Both the position numbers and the translations under genes were made by a program. From the NCBI RefSeq assembly GCF_001418255.1, contig NZ_LIPV01000017.1:1-35539 (forward strand): a stretch of DNA of 35,539 bases, given 5' to 3'. This stretch comes from Thiomonas bhubaneswarensis. Lineage in GTDB: Bacteria; Pseudomonadota; Gammaproteobacteria; Burkholderiales; Burkholderiaceae_C. Shown here in pieces: positions 15,825 to 24,899 of this stretch (within the stretch, counting starts at the first letter, position 1; the number at the start of each line of letters is the position of its first letter). The notes under the pieces are model-generated. The model was given only the letters and a program-made list of their open reading frames with translations, ran no database searches and was not told where the DNA came from.

Positions 15825-18167
15825 TCAAACCGTTGCACGTCGTAGCGACAGCAGCCGCATGCCGTTGAACACCACCAACAGGCTGGCCCCGGCATCGGCG
15901 AACACCGCCATCCACAGGGTCGCCACGCCGCTCAGGGCCAAGGCGAAGAACACCGCCTTGATGCCCAGCGCTAGGGCGATGTTCTGCTTGAGAATTGCGG
16001 CGGTGCGCCGGCTCAAATGGATGAAGTCGGCGATCTTGCGCGGGTCGTCGTCCATGATGGCGACATCGGCGGTTTCCAGCGCCGTGGCGGTGCCGGCCGC
16101 CCCCATGGCAAAGCCGATGTTCGCGCGCGCCAGCGCCGGCGCATCGTTCACGCCGTCGCCGACCATACCGACCGAACCGTAGCGCGCATGCAGTTCGGCA
16201 ACGGCGGCCTGCTTGTCCTGTGGCAGCAGATTGCCTCGCGCATCGGCGATGCCGAGCTGAGCGGCAATGGCCCTTGCCGTGGCCGGGTTGTCGCCCGTCA
16301 ACATGACCGGCTCGACGCCCAGCCCCTTGAGGGCCGCAACCGCCTGCGCGCTCTCTGGCCTGAGGGTGTCGGCGACGCCGAAAACGGCCACGGGGCCAGC
16401 CGCGTCGCACAACACGATGGCGGTCTTGCCGGCACGCTCCAGCACGGCAAGCTGCGCCTCCAGCGCCGCCGAACAGACCCCGATGTCTTCGGCCAGGCGA
16501 TGATTGCCCAGATGCCAGAGCTGGCCGGTGACGCTGCCCTTAACGCCGCGCCCTTGCAGCACACCAAAATCCTCGACGGGCAGCACTGTGGACCCTGGCT
16601 GCTGCGCGCGCCAGCCGGCAACCAGCGCCTGGGCGACCGGATGCGTGCTGTGGTCGTCGAGGCTGGCGGCGATCCGCAAGGCCTGCGCGATGGTCATGTC
16701 GCCAAGCGGGATCGCATCGGTCAGTGCGGGCTTGCCGCGGGTCAGCGTGCCGGTCTTATCGAGCGCCACGGCTTTGAGCAGACGGCCGCCTTCCAGATGG
16801 ATCCCGCCCTTGACCAGGATGCCATGCCCGGCCGCCGCCGCAAGACCGCTGACCACGGTGACCGGCGTGGAGACCACCAAGGCGCAGGGGCAGGCGATGA
16901 CCAGCATGACCAGGGCCTCGTACAGCCAGGAACTCCAGCCTCCACCACTCAGCAGCGGGCCGAGGATGGCCACGGCGATGGCGAAGACCACCACCGCTGG
17001 GGTGTAGTACCGCGCGAATTGATCGACGAAACGCTGGGTCGGCGCGCGCTGTGACTGCGCGCTCTGAATGGCCAGGGCGATGCGGGCCAAGGTGCTGTCA
17101 CCGGCCGAGGCCGTGACGGAGGCTTCCACCACGCCATCGGCCACAATGCTGCCTGCATACAGCGGGTCGCCCACTTGCTTGTCCACGGGCATGCTTTCCC
17201 CGGTGATCGGCGCTTGGTTTAGCGCCGCGCGGCCGGACACGACGCGCGCGTCCAGCGGCACCCGCGCGCCGGTGCGCACCCGGATGCGACTGCCGACGGC
17301 CACCTCGGCCACCGGCTTGGCCTGCCAGGCCTCGCCAGCCTTGACCTCGGCGGTTTCCGGCGCGATGGCCGTGAGCGACTTAATCGCGTTCCTGGCACGC
17401 TCCAGCGACAGCGCCTCGATCGCCTCGGCCACGGCGAACAGGAACACCACCATCGCCGCCTCCGGCCACTTGCCGAGAGCCACGGCCCCGGTCACCGCGA
17501 TGGACATCAGGAAGTAGATGTTGAGGGTCAGGTTCTTGAGCGCGACCCAGCCCTTTTTGATGGTCGGCAGGCCGGCGCTCACGATGGACACAGCGGCAAG
17601 CGCCATCACCATCGATGAGGTCTCTCGCCCGGTCGACCAGGCGATGGCCTCGGCCGCGACCGCGGCGACGCCAGCCACGGCGAGCAGGCCTTTTTGCCGT
17701 GGGCTCAGGGCCGGGGGAAGTACAGACACCGACGCATTGGCTTCCAGCACATTGGGTGCCATGTCCAGCTTGCTCAGCACTGCAGTAATCTCGTGCGGCT
17801 GCTCCAAACGGTGATACACCGTGAGTTCCCGTTGCAGGAGGTTGAAGTCGAGTTGGACGACCCCGGGCATGACCTCCAGCTTGTTGCGGATCAGGCGCTC
17901 CTCGGTGGGGCAGTCCATCTTGTCGATGCGGTAGCGAACCCGGCTGGTCCCTTCGGGTGCCGGATTGGTTTTGCAAACACCCGTCAGACAGTCGGTCTGT
18001 GTCGCCGGGGCGCAGCAGGCATCGGCCCCCGCGTGGGCATGGATATGCGCATCAGGGCCGTGGTCGTGGCCATGATCCTGCGCATGATCGTGGTCACAGG
18101 TGGGTCCATGGTCTTGCGCCTGGGCAGGCAGGCGTAACGCTGTGCTGATGGGGTCGTGCTGGCTCAT
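15825..18167 (-). CDS. P1B-2-type Zn/Cd/Pb-translocating ATPase
   Basis: A 780-residue inner-membrane P-type ATPase of the CadA/ZntA/PbrA type, exporting divalent soft metals. The N-terminus is His/Asp-rich (CDHDHAQDHGHDHGPDAHIHAHAG) with nearby cysteines (ACCAPATQTDCLTGVC). A heavy-metal-associated domain follows with the ZntA-like MDCPTEE. The membrane metal site is Cys426-Pro-Cys428 in VIACPCALVVSTPV; the phosphorylation site is DKTGTLT; also LITGES-like TGESMPV, THPVAQ (HP motif) and MVGDGVNDAP. The last membrane helix has the P1B-2 Asp (FADAGASLLVV). It is divergent from the MerR regulator at 18256 with a shared operator. Pb versus Cd/Zn preference cannot be told from sequence alone. Confidence 0.92.
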   Translation of the reverse strand: MSQHDPISTALRLPAQAQDHGPTCDHDHAQDHGHDHGPDAHIHAHAGADACCAPATQTDCLTGVCKTNPAPEGTSRVRYRIDKMDCPTEERLIRNKLEVMPGVVQLDFNLLQRELTVYHRLEQPHEITAVLSKLDMAPNVLEANASVSVLPPALSPRQKGLLAVAGVAAVAAEAIAWSTGRETSSMVMALAAVSIVSAGLPTIKKGWVALKNLTLNIYFLMSIAVTGAVALGKWPEAAMVVFLFAVAEAIEALSLERARNAIKSLTAIAPETAEVKAGEAWQAKPVAEVAVGSRIRVRTGARVPLDARVVSGRAALNQAPITGESMPVDKQVGDPLYAGSIVADGVVEASVTASAGDSTLARIALAIQSAQSQRAPTQRFVDQFARYYTPAVVVFAIAVAILGPLLSGGGWSSWLYEALVMLVIACPCALVVSTPVTVVSGLAAAAGHGILVKGGIHLEGGRLLKAVALDKTGTLTRGKPALTDAIPLGDMTIAQALRIAASLDDHSTHPVAQALVAGWRAQQPGSTVLPVEDFGVLQGRGVKGSVTGQLWHLGNHRLAEDIGVCSAALEAQLAVLERAGKTAIVLCDAAGPVAVFGVADTLRPESAQAVAALKGLGVEPVMLTGDNPATARAIAAQLGIADARGNLLPQDKQAAVAELHARYGSVGMVGDGVNDAPALARANIGFAMGAAGTATALETADVAIMDDDPRKIADFIHLSRRTAAILKQNIALALGIKAVFFALALSGVATLWMAVFADAGASLLVVFNGMRLLSLRRATV

Positions 18168-18196
18168 GATGGCGGATCTCGGTGAACAATGCGATC

Positions 18197-18227
18197 ATTG
18201 AACAGCCTGTACCTGCTACAGGGTCAA
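18197..18227 (-). promoter_or_regulatory. MerR-controlled promoter of the P1B-2 ATPase gene
   Basis: Reading on the minus strand, -35 TTGACC (18227-18222) and -10 TTCAAT (18202-18197) are 19 bp apart. Centred in the spacer is a perfect dyad CCTGTA-N5-TACAGG (18206-18222). The over-long spacer and centred dyad are the defining layout of MerR-activated promoters. The adjacent divergent MerR gene is the obvious regulator, and it would also repress itself from here. Confidence 0.85.
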
Positions 18228-18255
18228 GTACCTTTAGACGACAGGGGAATGCAAG

Positions 18256-18726
18256 ATGCGAATCGGGGAATTGGCGCAGCGCGGGCACTGCGACGTGGAG
18301 ACGGTGCGTTTTTACGAACGCGAGGGCTTGCTGGACGCGCCCTCTCGCGAGGGCAACGGCTATCGCAACTACACCAGTGATCACCTGGTGCAACTCAATT
18401 TCATTCGGCACTGCCGCTCGCTGGGCATGGGATTGCCCGACGTGCGCGTATTGCTCAGCTTTCAGGAGCATCCTGAATCGGCGTGCGACGACATCAACCA
18501 GTTGATCGACCGGCAGATCGCGCGCATTCATCATCAGGTCGAATCGCTGCGCTTGCTGGAGCAGCAGTTGCACGCGCTGCGCGAGTCCTGTCAGGTCAAC
18601 CGAACGGCGAGCGCATGCGGCATCCTGCAGAACCTGCGACACGCCGCGGCCGGCGAGCCCTGCGAATGCCATGCGGAACCGGTCAATCGGTCCGGAGCGG
18701 ATCATCCAGGTGGCGTGTCGGTGTGA
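18256..18726 (+). CDS. PbrR/CadR-type MerR-family regulator (Pb/Cd-responsive)
   Basis: 156 residues. The N-terminal winged helix-turn-helix (MRIGELAQRGHCDVETVRFYEREGLL) is followed by a dimerisation coiled coil and a metal-binding end. Cys77, Cys112 and Cys121 have the same spacing as Cys78, Cys113 and Cys122 of PbrR; CadR has a slightly different third spacing. A C-terminal EPCECHAE adds two more Cys and a His, a feature of this subgroup. It would bind the dyad at 18206-18222 and activate the divergent P1B-2 ATPase gene when Pb(II) or Cd(II) binds. Confidence 0.92.
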   Translation: MRIGELAQRGHCDVETVRFYEREGLLDAPSREGNGYRNYTSDHLVQLNFIRHCRSLGMGLPDVRVLLSFQEHPESACDDINQLIDRQIARIHHQVESLRLLEQQLHALRESCQVNRTASACGILQNLRHAAAGEPCECHAEPVNRSGADHPGGVSV

Positions 18727-18750
18727 GCGTAGGCGTCGGTCGGCGAGAGA

Positions 18751-18804
18751 TGACAAAGTTTTAATGGCGCTGTCATGAATGGGACAGCGTCGCGGCACTA
18801 AAGT
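18751..18804 (+). promoter_or_regulatory. Probable CopR-responsive promoter of the 19.0-kb multicopper oxidase
   Basis: TGACA-N4-T-N-TAATG-N-CG-N2-GTCAT spans 18751-18776 and matches the element at 27074-27099 upstream of copA at 18 of 26 positions. In both, a -10-like hexamer begins 34 bp after the last T of the TAAT (here TAAAGT, 18799-18804). A perfect dyad GCTGTC-N8-GACAGC (18769-18788) overlaps it. No good -35 is present, as expected if an activator is needed. CopR control is an inference. Confidence 0.55.
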
Positions 18805-18907
18805 GGAAGCACGCTGCACGACAAACTAGAGTCCATCGACTTTTGGCTATTGAGATTTCCAGAATGGGCGACAGACGCAAGGCAGCGCGCAAGGCTCCCC
18901 CTCCGGG

Positions 18908-18930
18908 CCTCCCCCACGAGATGGGGGAGG
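18908..18930. repeat. REP-like perfect hairpin
   Basis: CCTCCCCCA and TGGGGGAGG form a perfect 9-bp stem with a 5-base loop, followed by a G-rich tail (ATTGGGGTGGGGAGAGG). The style is that of dispersed intergenic REP/boilerplate elements in Proteobacteria. It lies inside the leader of the multicopper oxidase gene, downstream of its probable promoter. Confidence 0.55.
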
Positions 18931-19026
18931 ATTGGGGTGGGGAGAGGTTCAGACAGTCACAGATTCGGGAAACATCAGTAGTGCGCAAAGTGCCCATCTC
19001 TGGCGGGAGACGAAGGGAGTATCCAA

Positions 19027-20742
19027 ATGAAGAAGCGCAAGTGTCCTTCCATATCTTCCATGTCCGATTCCGGGACGTCCAATGCTCTTTCCACGCTAAC
19101 CGAATCGGGTTTGCAACTGAGCCGACGCCGTTTGATCGGCACAGCCGCGCTGGCGGTCCTCGCCGCCCCCGCGCTGCGCAAAGGCGCGTCCGCCCAAGCC
19201 ATGGGTGGTGGCATGGGCGGAATGATGGGCATGGAGCCTGGCCTGCTCAAACCCGCGACGATGAACGCAGGAGCTTTCACGCGCCCTCTGGCGATTCCCC
19301 CGCAGATCTCCGGTGAGGAGCGCGCCGGTGTGCTCCACTATGCCCTGCGCATGGGTGTCGGCACCAGCGAACTCGTAGCTGGAACGCGCACCCCGACCTG
19401 GGGATACAACGGCCCGCTGCTCGGCCCGGCGTTGCGCGTGCCGCGGGGGCGCGCGGTGCGCATCGCGGTGACCAACAACCTCGACCAGTCGACCACCACG
19501 CATTGGCATGGCGCCCATGTGCCCGGATCGATGGACGGTGGTCCGCAAAGTCTGATCCTTCCCGGTCAAACCTTCGACTATCGCTTCACCCTGGACCCCA
19601 GCCTGGCGCGACGCTCTGGTACCACCCTCGTCCGGAGACGCGCACGGGGGCGCATGCCTATGCCGGGCTGGCCGGGCTACTGCTCATCGATAACGGAGTG
19701 GACGCTCGCCTCGGTCTGCCGTGCACCTGGGGGGGTGGACGACATTCCGGTGATCGTCCAGGATCGGCGCATGGCCGCCGACGGCCGGCTGCTGTACATG
19801 ACCTCGATGATGGATCTCATGGGCATGAAGGGTGACCGCTTTCTGGTCAACGGCCGCGAGCAACCCTATGCCGCGGTGCCGGCGCAACGGGTGCGTCTGC
19901 GTCTGCTGAACGGCTCCAACGCGCGTTTCTACAACTTTGCATTGAGCGATGGGCGCGCGTTCCATGCGATCGCCACCGACGCCGGCCTGCTGGAACGTCC
20001 GGTGGAGATGCGTCGGCTGGTGCTGGCGCCGGGGGAACGCGCCGAAATCTTCGTCGATCTATCCCGCGACCTGGGTAAGACTCTGGTGCTGCGCAGCGAT
20101 TCGGGTGCCGTGGTCCCGGCCCTCAATGGCGCGCCGATGCATACGGATGGCTGGGACCGCAACGGCTTCGATCTGCTTCAGCTTCGGGTCGTTGCGCCAA
20201 ATGCGGCGAAAACCGTGCTGCCGGCACGGATGGCCGAGTACGCCGCGTTGCGGCCCGATGCGCCTGTACGCCGCTTCACCCTGCAGGGCATACGGATGAT
20301 GGGCGGAGGCGACTCGGGAATGATGCGCATGGGTGGCGGCGTGGAGCGCGGCGCCCCGCCCGACTCGGGTCCGGGCCGCATGAGTCTGGGGATCGGCGGC
20401 GCGAGGCTTTTTTCCATCAATGACCAGTTCATGGACATGGCGGTGATCAACCAGCGCGTGCGTCTTGGCAGCAACGAAGTCTGGGAGGTGCGCAACGATG
20501 CGATGATGGCCCATCCGTTCCATTGCCACGGCACCTCGCTTCGCCTCCTGTCGCGCAACAGCGGTGAGGTACCGGAGTGGGAACAGGGCTGGAAGGACAC
20601 CGTCCTCGTGCGCATCAACGAAACCGTCCGGATGGCCGCGCGCTTTACTCAGCCCGCAGACGATGCACATCCCTTCATGTACCACTGCCATATCCTCGAA
20701 CATGAAGGCAACGGCATGATGGGGCAGTTCACCGTAGCGTGA
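19027..20742 (+). CDS. Tat-exported multicopper oxidase (CueO/CumA-like) with compensated double frameshift
   Basis: 571 residues; ATG at 19027 behind AAGGGAGTATCCAA. Tat signal ([21 protein letters not shown]), Met/Gly-rich segment, then three cupredoxin domains. Copper motifs seen: THWHG (~159-162), HPFHCHG and [14 protein letters not shown] at the C-terminus. The second pair is lost: after DYRFTLDP (residue ~191) the frame slips at a C-run (19596-19599, one C short) and returns at a G-run (19729-19735, one G extra). The alternate frame between them reads [28 protein letters not shown] (split here: [11 protein letters not shown], then [17 protein letters not shown]), the expected family sequence, though even there the usual HPH is HPR. 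As written, the type 2/3 copper site is broken. Two sequencing indels or a decayed gene are both possible. Confidence 0.8.
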   Translation: MKKRKCPSISSMSDSGTSNALSTLTESGLQLSRRRLIGTAALAVLAAPALRKGASAQAMGGGMGGMMGMEPGLLKPATMNAGAFTRPLAIPPQISGEERAGVLHYALRMGVGTSELVAGTRTPTWGYNGPLLGPALRVPRGRAVRIAVTNNLDQSTTTHWHGAHVPGSMDGGPQSLILPGQTFDYRFTLDPSLARRSGTTLVRRRARGRMPMPGWPGYCSSITEWTLASVCRAPGGVDDIPVIVQDRRMAADGRLLYMTSMMDLMGMKGDRFLVNGREQPYAAVPAQRVRLRLLNGSNARFYNFALSDGRAFHAIATDAGLLERPVEMRRLVLAPGERAEIFVDLSRDLGKTLVLRSDSGAVVPALNGAPMHTDGWDRNGFDLLQLRVVAPNAAKTVLPARMAEYAALRPDAPVRRFTLQGIRMMGGGDSGMMRMGGGVERGAPPDSGPGRMSLGIGGARLFSINDQFMDMAVINQRVRLGSNEVWEVRNDAMMAHPFHCHGTSLRLLSRNSGEVPEWEQGWKDTVLVRINETVRMAARFTQPADDAHPFMYHCHILEHEGNGMMGQFTVA

Positions 20743-20803
20743 GAAGCGGCGAAGGTTCCGGTCCGCCAGCGTAGCCACCCAATTTAGGAACAAGACGGTC
20801 CCT

Positions 20804-23212
20804 ATGAACACCACCAGCGTCATCGATGTCTCCGGGCTGGTGTCGAGCCTTTCCGCCCGCGGGGTCGAAAAGAAGCTCCGGCGCCTGCCGGGCGTCGCCG
20901 ACGTGCAGGTCAATTACGTCGCGGGCAGCGCCACGGTTGTGTACGACGCGGCCTTGACCAACCTGGCTGCACTGCAGGCGCAGGTCGAGCGTTGCGGCTA
21001 CCACTGCCGCGGCGAGTCGGTTCCCGACCATCTGTGCGAGCCGCGCGAGGAGCATGCCATGGTGCATGCCCAGGGTGCGCACAAGGCTGGAGTGGTGCAT
21101 GGCGGAGCCAGGCTCCAAGGCGCCGAACGCGACGCCCATTCCGGTCGCACGCCCGGAATAGATGCCATGGCGCACGACATGGGCCATGGTGCCGGCATGG
21201 ACGCGCGTGACATGGCGCGAGACATGCGCAACCGGTTCTGGGTATGCCTGTTGTTCACGGTCCCGCTGTTCGTGTACTCGCCCATGGGCGGGCTGTTCGC
21301 ACCGCCGGCGCCGCCGTTCGGTCTCGCGCTCAAGGACTGGCTGTTCGGCCTGGCCAGCGCCGCGGTGATCTATCCGGCCTGGCCGTTTTTCGTCGCAGCG
21401 GCTCGCGCATTGCGCAACGGCGTGCTCAATATGGCGGTGCTGGTCGTGCTCTCCATCGGCACGGGCTATCTGTTCAGCGTCGGCACGACCTTTCTCTTCG
21501 AGGGGGCGCAGTTCTACGAGGCCGTATCGGTGCTGCTGGTGTTCATCCTGCTGGGGCATTGGCTTGAAATGCGCGCCCGCGCCGGTGCCTCCGAGGCGAT
21601 CCGCGCGTTGATGAATCTGGCGCCGCCCAAGGCGACAGTGCTGCGCAACGGTGCGGAAATCACGGTGGCAACCTCCGCGGTGCTGCCGGGCGACGTGGTG
21701 CTCATCCGCCCCGGCGACAAGATTCCGGTGGATGGCGAGGTGCTGGAAGGCGCGTCGCAGGTCGATGAGTCGATGCTGACCGGCGAGTCGATGCCGGTGG
21801 GGAAAAAACCCGGCGACGCGGTGATCGGAGCGACCATCAACAAGAGCGGCAGCTTGCGCTACCGCGCCACCAAGGTGGGCGCCGACACCGCGCTGGCGCA
21901 GATCGTCAAGCTGGTGCAGGAGGCGCAGAACTCCAAGGCGCCGGCGCAATTGCTGGCCGACCGCGCATCGCAATGGCTGGTGGTGATTGCCGTCCTGATC
22001 GGCGTGGCGACCTTCGTCGCCTGGTACGTCATCCTGGGGCAGCCGCTGCTGCTGGCGCTGGCATTGACCATCACCGTGTTCGTCATCGCCTGTCCGGACG
22101 CCCTGGGCCTTGCCACCCCGATGGCCGTGATGGTGGGAACGGGGCTCGGCGCCATGAACGGCATCTTGTTCAAGAACGCCTCCGCGCTGGAGGATGCGAC
22201 CCAGTTGAACGTGGTGGTTTTCGACAAGACCGGCACGCTGACCCTGGGGCGGCCGGAGGTGGTCGACTTGGTCCTGGCCGCCGGCATCGCCGAAGACGAA
22301 CTGCTGAAAACGGCCGGGGCCGTCGAAAAGCTCTCCGAGCATCCACTGGCGCTTGCGATCCTCGAGAGCGCCAAGGGTCTTGCGCTCGAACCCGCCAGCG
22401 CGTTCACCAACATCGACGGCATGGGCGCCCGGGCCGAACTGGGGGGCGAGGTGGTGCTGCTGGGCAACGACAAGCTGATAGCGCTCGACAAGGCCAACAT
22501 GAACGGCCTCGAGGCTGATTCGCAGCGGCTGCAGGGGCAGGGGATGACGGTGGTGCACGTCGCGCGTGCGGGGCGCTTGATGGGTCTCATCGCCATTGCC
22601 GACGCTGTGCGCCCGACCTCCGCGCCCACCGTGGCGGCGCTCCACGCCAGGGGCGTGCAGGTGGCCATGCTGACCGGCGACAACCGGCCGACGGCGGAGC
22701 GCATCGCCCGCGAGATCGGCATCGACATCGTGCTGGCCGACGTGCTGCCCGGCGACAAAGCGGCCAAGATCAGGGAGTTGCAAGGGCAGGGCAAGCGGGT
22801 CGGCATGGTGGGCGACGGCATCAACGATGCACCGGCGCTGACGCAGGCCGACGTCGGCTTCGCCATCGGCGCCGGAACCGATGTGGCGATCGAAAGCGCC
22901 GACGTGGTGCTGATGAAAAGCGATCCGTTCGACGTCGTCGGCGCGATCGTGCTGTCGCACGCCACCCTGCGCAAGATGCATCAGAACCTGTGGTGGGCAG
23001 TGGCCTACAACGTCATTGCGTTTCCAGTGGCCGCAGGGGTGTTCTACCCCTTCACCATCAGTCCCGAAGTGGCGGCGCTCGCCATGTCGGGCAGCTCGGC
23101 GCTGGTGGCAGTCAACGCCCTGATGCTCAAGCGCACCCGGTTGACCGGCATTCGCATCGGCCCGGCCACGAACGCCGTGGCCGGGCCGCAGGTAGCAACA
23201 GCGCAGGCGTGA
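20804..23212 (+). CDS. P1B-type ATPase, Cu-like, with CPD metal motif
   Basis: An 802-residue heavy-metal P-type ATPase. Standard motifs: [20 protein letters not shown] (Asp474), [26 protein letters not shown]. The TM7 YN ([12 protein letters not shown]) and TM8 MSxSS ([10 protein letters not shown]) are those of Cu(I)-exporting P1B-1 pumps. Two features depart from the rule: the TM6 metal site is Cys430-Pro-Asp432 instead of CPC, and the N-terminal HMA-like domain ([23 protein letters not shown]) has no CxxC. A His/Met-rich segment (~residues 75-140, e.g. [16 protein letters not shown]) precedes TM1. I recall similar CPD-type ATPases in other bacteria but no characterised member. It lies between a multicopper oxidase and a DUF302 gene on the same strand, suggesting copper. 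Confidence 0.85.
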   Translation: MNTTSVIDVSGLVSSLSARGVEKKLRRLPGVADVQVNYVAGSATVVYDAALTNLAALQAQVERCGYHCRGESVPDHLCEPREEHAMVHAQGAHKAGVVHGGARLQGAERDAHSGRTPGIDAMAHDMGHGAGMDARDMARDMRNRFWVCLLFTVPLFVYSPMGGLFAPPAPPFGLALKDWLFGLASAAVIYPAWPFFVAAARALRNGVLNMAVLVVLSIGTGYLFSVGTTFLFEGAQFYEAVSVLLVFILLGHWLEMRARAGASEAIRALMNLAPPKATVLRNGAEITVATSAVLPGDVVLIRPGDKIPVDGEVLEGASQVDESMLTGESMPVGKKPGDAVIGATINKSGSLRYRATKVGADTALAQIVKLVQEAQNSKAPAQLLADRASQWLVVIAVLIGVATFVAWYVILGQPLLLALALTITVFVIACPDALGLATPMAVMVGTGLGAMNGILFKNASALEDATQLNVVVFDKTGTLTLGRPEVVDLVLAAGIAEDELLKTAGAVEKLSEHPLALAILESAKGLALEPASAFTNIDGMGARAELGGEVVLLGNDKLIALDKANMNGLEADSQRLQGQGMTVVHVARAGRLMGLIAIADAVRPTSAPTVAALHARGVQVAMLTGDNRPTAERIAREIGIDIVLADVLPGDKAAKIRELQGQGKRVGMVGDGINDAPALTQADVGFAIGAGTDVAIESADVVLMKSDPFDVVGAIVLSHATLRKMHQNLWWAVAYNVIAFPVAAGVFYPFTISPEVAALAMSGSSALVAVNALMLKRTRLTGIRIGPATNAVAGPQVATAQA

Positions 23213-23307
23213 CATGCAGCCGACAGAGCCATGCGCCAGACGATGCCATCAAGGACCGTGCACCACCATCTTCAACCCGTTCTTTCCTCAAACCCGGAGA
23301 TTGACCC

Positions 23308-23703
23308 ATGAGTGACTATGTCTTTACCGTGACCAGCCCCAAAGGCTTCGAGGCCACCGTGCAAGCGGCGACCGAAGCGTTGAAACATGAGGGCTTCGGC
23401 GTCCTGACTACCATCGACGTGGCCGCCACGCTCAAGGCCAAACTCGGCATCGAGGAACGTCCCTACCTCATCCTCGGGGCCTGCAATCCGCACTATGCCC
23501 ATCAGGCCCTGCAAGCTGAGCCGGATATTGGCGCGCTGCTGCCCTGCAATGTCGTCGTGCGGGAAGAGGCGGACGGCGGGGTCAGCGTGGTGTTCATGGA
23601 CCCAGCGGCCGTGCTCGGCATGGTCAAACGTCCCGAGGTAGACAAACTCGGCGGTGAAGTGCGCGACAAGCTCAAGCGCGTCGCCGAGGCCCTGCGCGCC
23701 TGA
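23308..23703 (+). CDS. DUF302-family protein
   Basis: 131 residues; ATG after CGGAGATTGACCC. The whole protein is a DUF302 domain: YVFTVTSPKGFEATVQAATEALKHEGFGVLTTIDVAATLKAKLG, read here as a continuous ~125-residue alpha/beta fold with ILGACNPHYAHQAL and LLPCNVVVRE. There is no signal peptide, so it is cytoplasmic. The CNP and PCNV cysteines are typical of the family. Function is unknown; DUF302 proteins often sit beside copper and other metal-efflux or thiol-stress genes. It probably shares a transcript with the ATPase 95 bp upstream. Confidence 0.88.
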   Translation: MSDYVFTVTSPKGFEATVQAATEALKHEGFGVLTTIDVAATLKAKLGIEERPYLILGACNPHYAHQALQAEPDIGALLPCNVVVREEADGGVSVVFMDPAAVLGMVKRPEVDKLGGEVRDKLKRVAEALRA

Positions 23704-23790
23704 GGGCTGCGTCGGTGCCATCATCAAGGCGCTGATTCGGTCCAGCCGGTCGGTGCCTGGTTATTGTGAACATCCAATGGGAGCATGGTC

Positions 23791-24042
23791 ATGGGCTATG
23801 GATATGGAATGATGGGCGGATGGGGCGGCTTCGGTTTGGGCTGGCTCTTCATGCTGGTGTGGTGGGCTTTGATTCTCGCCATAGTTGTGGGCTTGATCCG
23901 ATGGCTGTTCACGGGCCATTCGGGCGATTCCGGGGTGCGATCTGACAGCAAAAGGCACCTGGAGATCCTGAAGGAGCGCTACGCCCGCGGAGACATCGAC
24001 CACGAGACCTATGACCGCATGCGGCGCGAACTGGAAAGTTGA
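23791..24042 (+). CDS. Small membrane protein with SHOCT domain
   Basis: About 83 residues starting MGYGYGMMGGWGG; the ATG at 23791 has better spacing from GGGAG than the ATG at 23785. A Gly/Tyr/Trp-rich start is followed by one membrane helix (WLFMLVWWALILAIVVGLIRWLF) and a C-terminal SHOCT motif (LEILKERYARGDIDHETYDRMRREL). SHOCT segments are short helical pairs found at the end of many small membrane proteins, thought to mediate oligomerisation. It lies ten bases upstream of the next gene, so the two are co-expressed. The YGMM pattern recurs in that next protein. Confidence 0.85.
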   Translation: MGYGYGMMGGWGGFGLGWLFMLVWWALILAIVVGLIRWLFTGHSGDSGVRSDSKRHLEILKERYARGDIDHETYDRMRRELES

Positions 24043-24052
24043 GGCTCAGATC

Positions 24053-24640
24053 ATGAAACCGCTACCGAAGTGGCTGCTTGCACTGGCGATCGTGCTATTC
24101 GCTTTTTACCTACTCTTGATCCCCGAATTCGGCGTCGCCCCCTTCTGGGGCCAGCGATGGGACGCGGGCGCACCGCCCACCTGGCGTGAAAGTTCCGGTT
24201 GGTGGGGGCCACGATCCGGCTACGGCATGATGAACGGCCCGGTCGGGGACTGGGGTGCGCTCGGCGTTCAGAGCGATCACGGCTATGGTGACGACGGCGG
24301 TTATGGCTACGGCATGATGGGCGGGGGCATCTGGCCGGCGGCCAGGGGTTCTTGGCAGGAATTGGTCACGCCGCAGCAGCGCGTGCGGATTGGACAGATT
24401 CAGGCTGAGGCCTTGCGTCAGGAAGGCGCCTTGCAGCCGCAGCTCTACACCGCTCGCGCCAACCTGCTGGCGGTCAACTCCGTGGCCAAGCCCGATCCGG
24501 CGGCACAGGCCAAGGCCGGCGCTGCAGTTGCCGAAATCCTGCGGCAAATCGTCCAAATTCGCCTTCAGGCGGAGCAGCAAATCCAGGTTGCGTTGAGCGC
24601 CCCGCCACTGCCGACGGCTTCGTCCGCGCTCAGTCCTTGA
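24053..24640 (+). CDS. Spy/ZraP-like periplasmic helical protein
   Basis: 195 residues from the ATG at 24053, eight bases after GAGG. An N-terminal hydrophobic helix (WLLALAIVLFAFYLLLI) acts as signal or anchor. A Gly/Tyr/Met-rich middle (YGMMNGPVGDWG, YGYGMMGGG) precedes a helical C-terminal half: LVTPQQRVRIGQIQAEALRQ, read as the LTxxQ-type motif of the Spy/CpxP/ZraP heavy-metal-resistance family, then long helices (ARANLLAVNSVAKP, EILRQIVQIRLQAEQQIQV). Such proteins act as periplasmic chaperones or metal sinks under metal stress. It ends the co-directional run that starts with the multicopper oxidase at 19027. Confidence 0.75.
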   Translation: MKPLPKWLLALAIVLFAFYLLLIPEFGVAPFWGQRWDAGAPPTWRESSGWWGPRSGYGMMNGPVGDWGALGVQSDHGYGDDGGYGYGMMGGGIWPAARGSWQELVTPQQRVRIGQIQAEALRQEGALQPQLYTARANLLAVNSVAKPDPAAQAKAGAAVAEILRQIVQIRLQAEQQIQVALSAPPLPTASSALSP

Positions 24641-24899
24641 AATGCGCGGTCTGACACGTATTGACGTCGAGCTTGCCGAGATTGGCATGACAACCCTTTC
24701 CCAAGGCTCAGGGTTCAAGCTCGTTCTGAATCACGTGGATGGGCTGAGGCTCGTCACGTGAGGCGAAACGTCATTGGCATGAAACCGCCAGCGGAGGGAG
24801 AGACATGCGTACAAGCCTGCCGCGTGAGAAGTTAGCGAGGTAATCGGGCCAGGGCCGCAAATCGCCCGAAAGTCGCTCAAAAGACTCATTGTTAATCAA
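24641..24899. other. Convergent intergenic region
   Basis: 259 bp between the convergent Spy-like and copS genes. I see no supportable gene, no clear terminator hairpin with T-run, and no repeat. Confidence 0.4.

Noticed and set aside
20729-23215. 828-codon minus-strand frame over the CPD ATPase
   Set aside because: Long but fully antisense to a P-type ATPase with all motifs; His/Gly/Arg-rich composition is typical of a shadow in GC-rich DNA.
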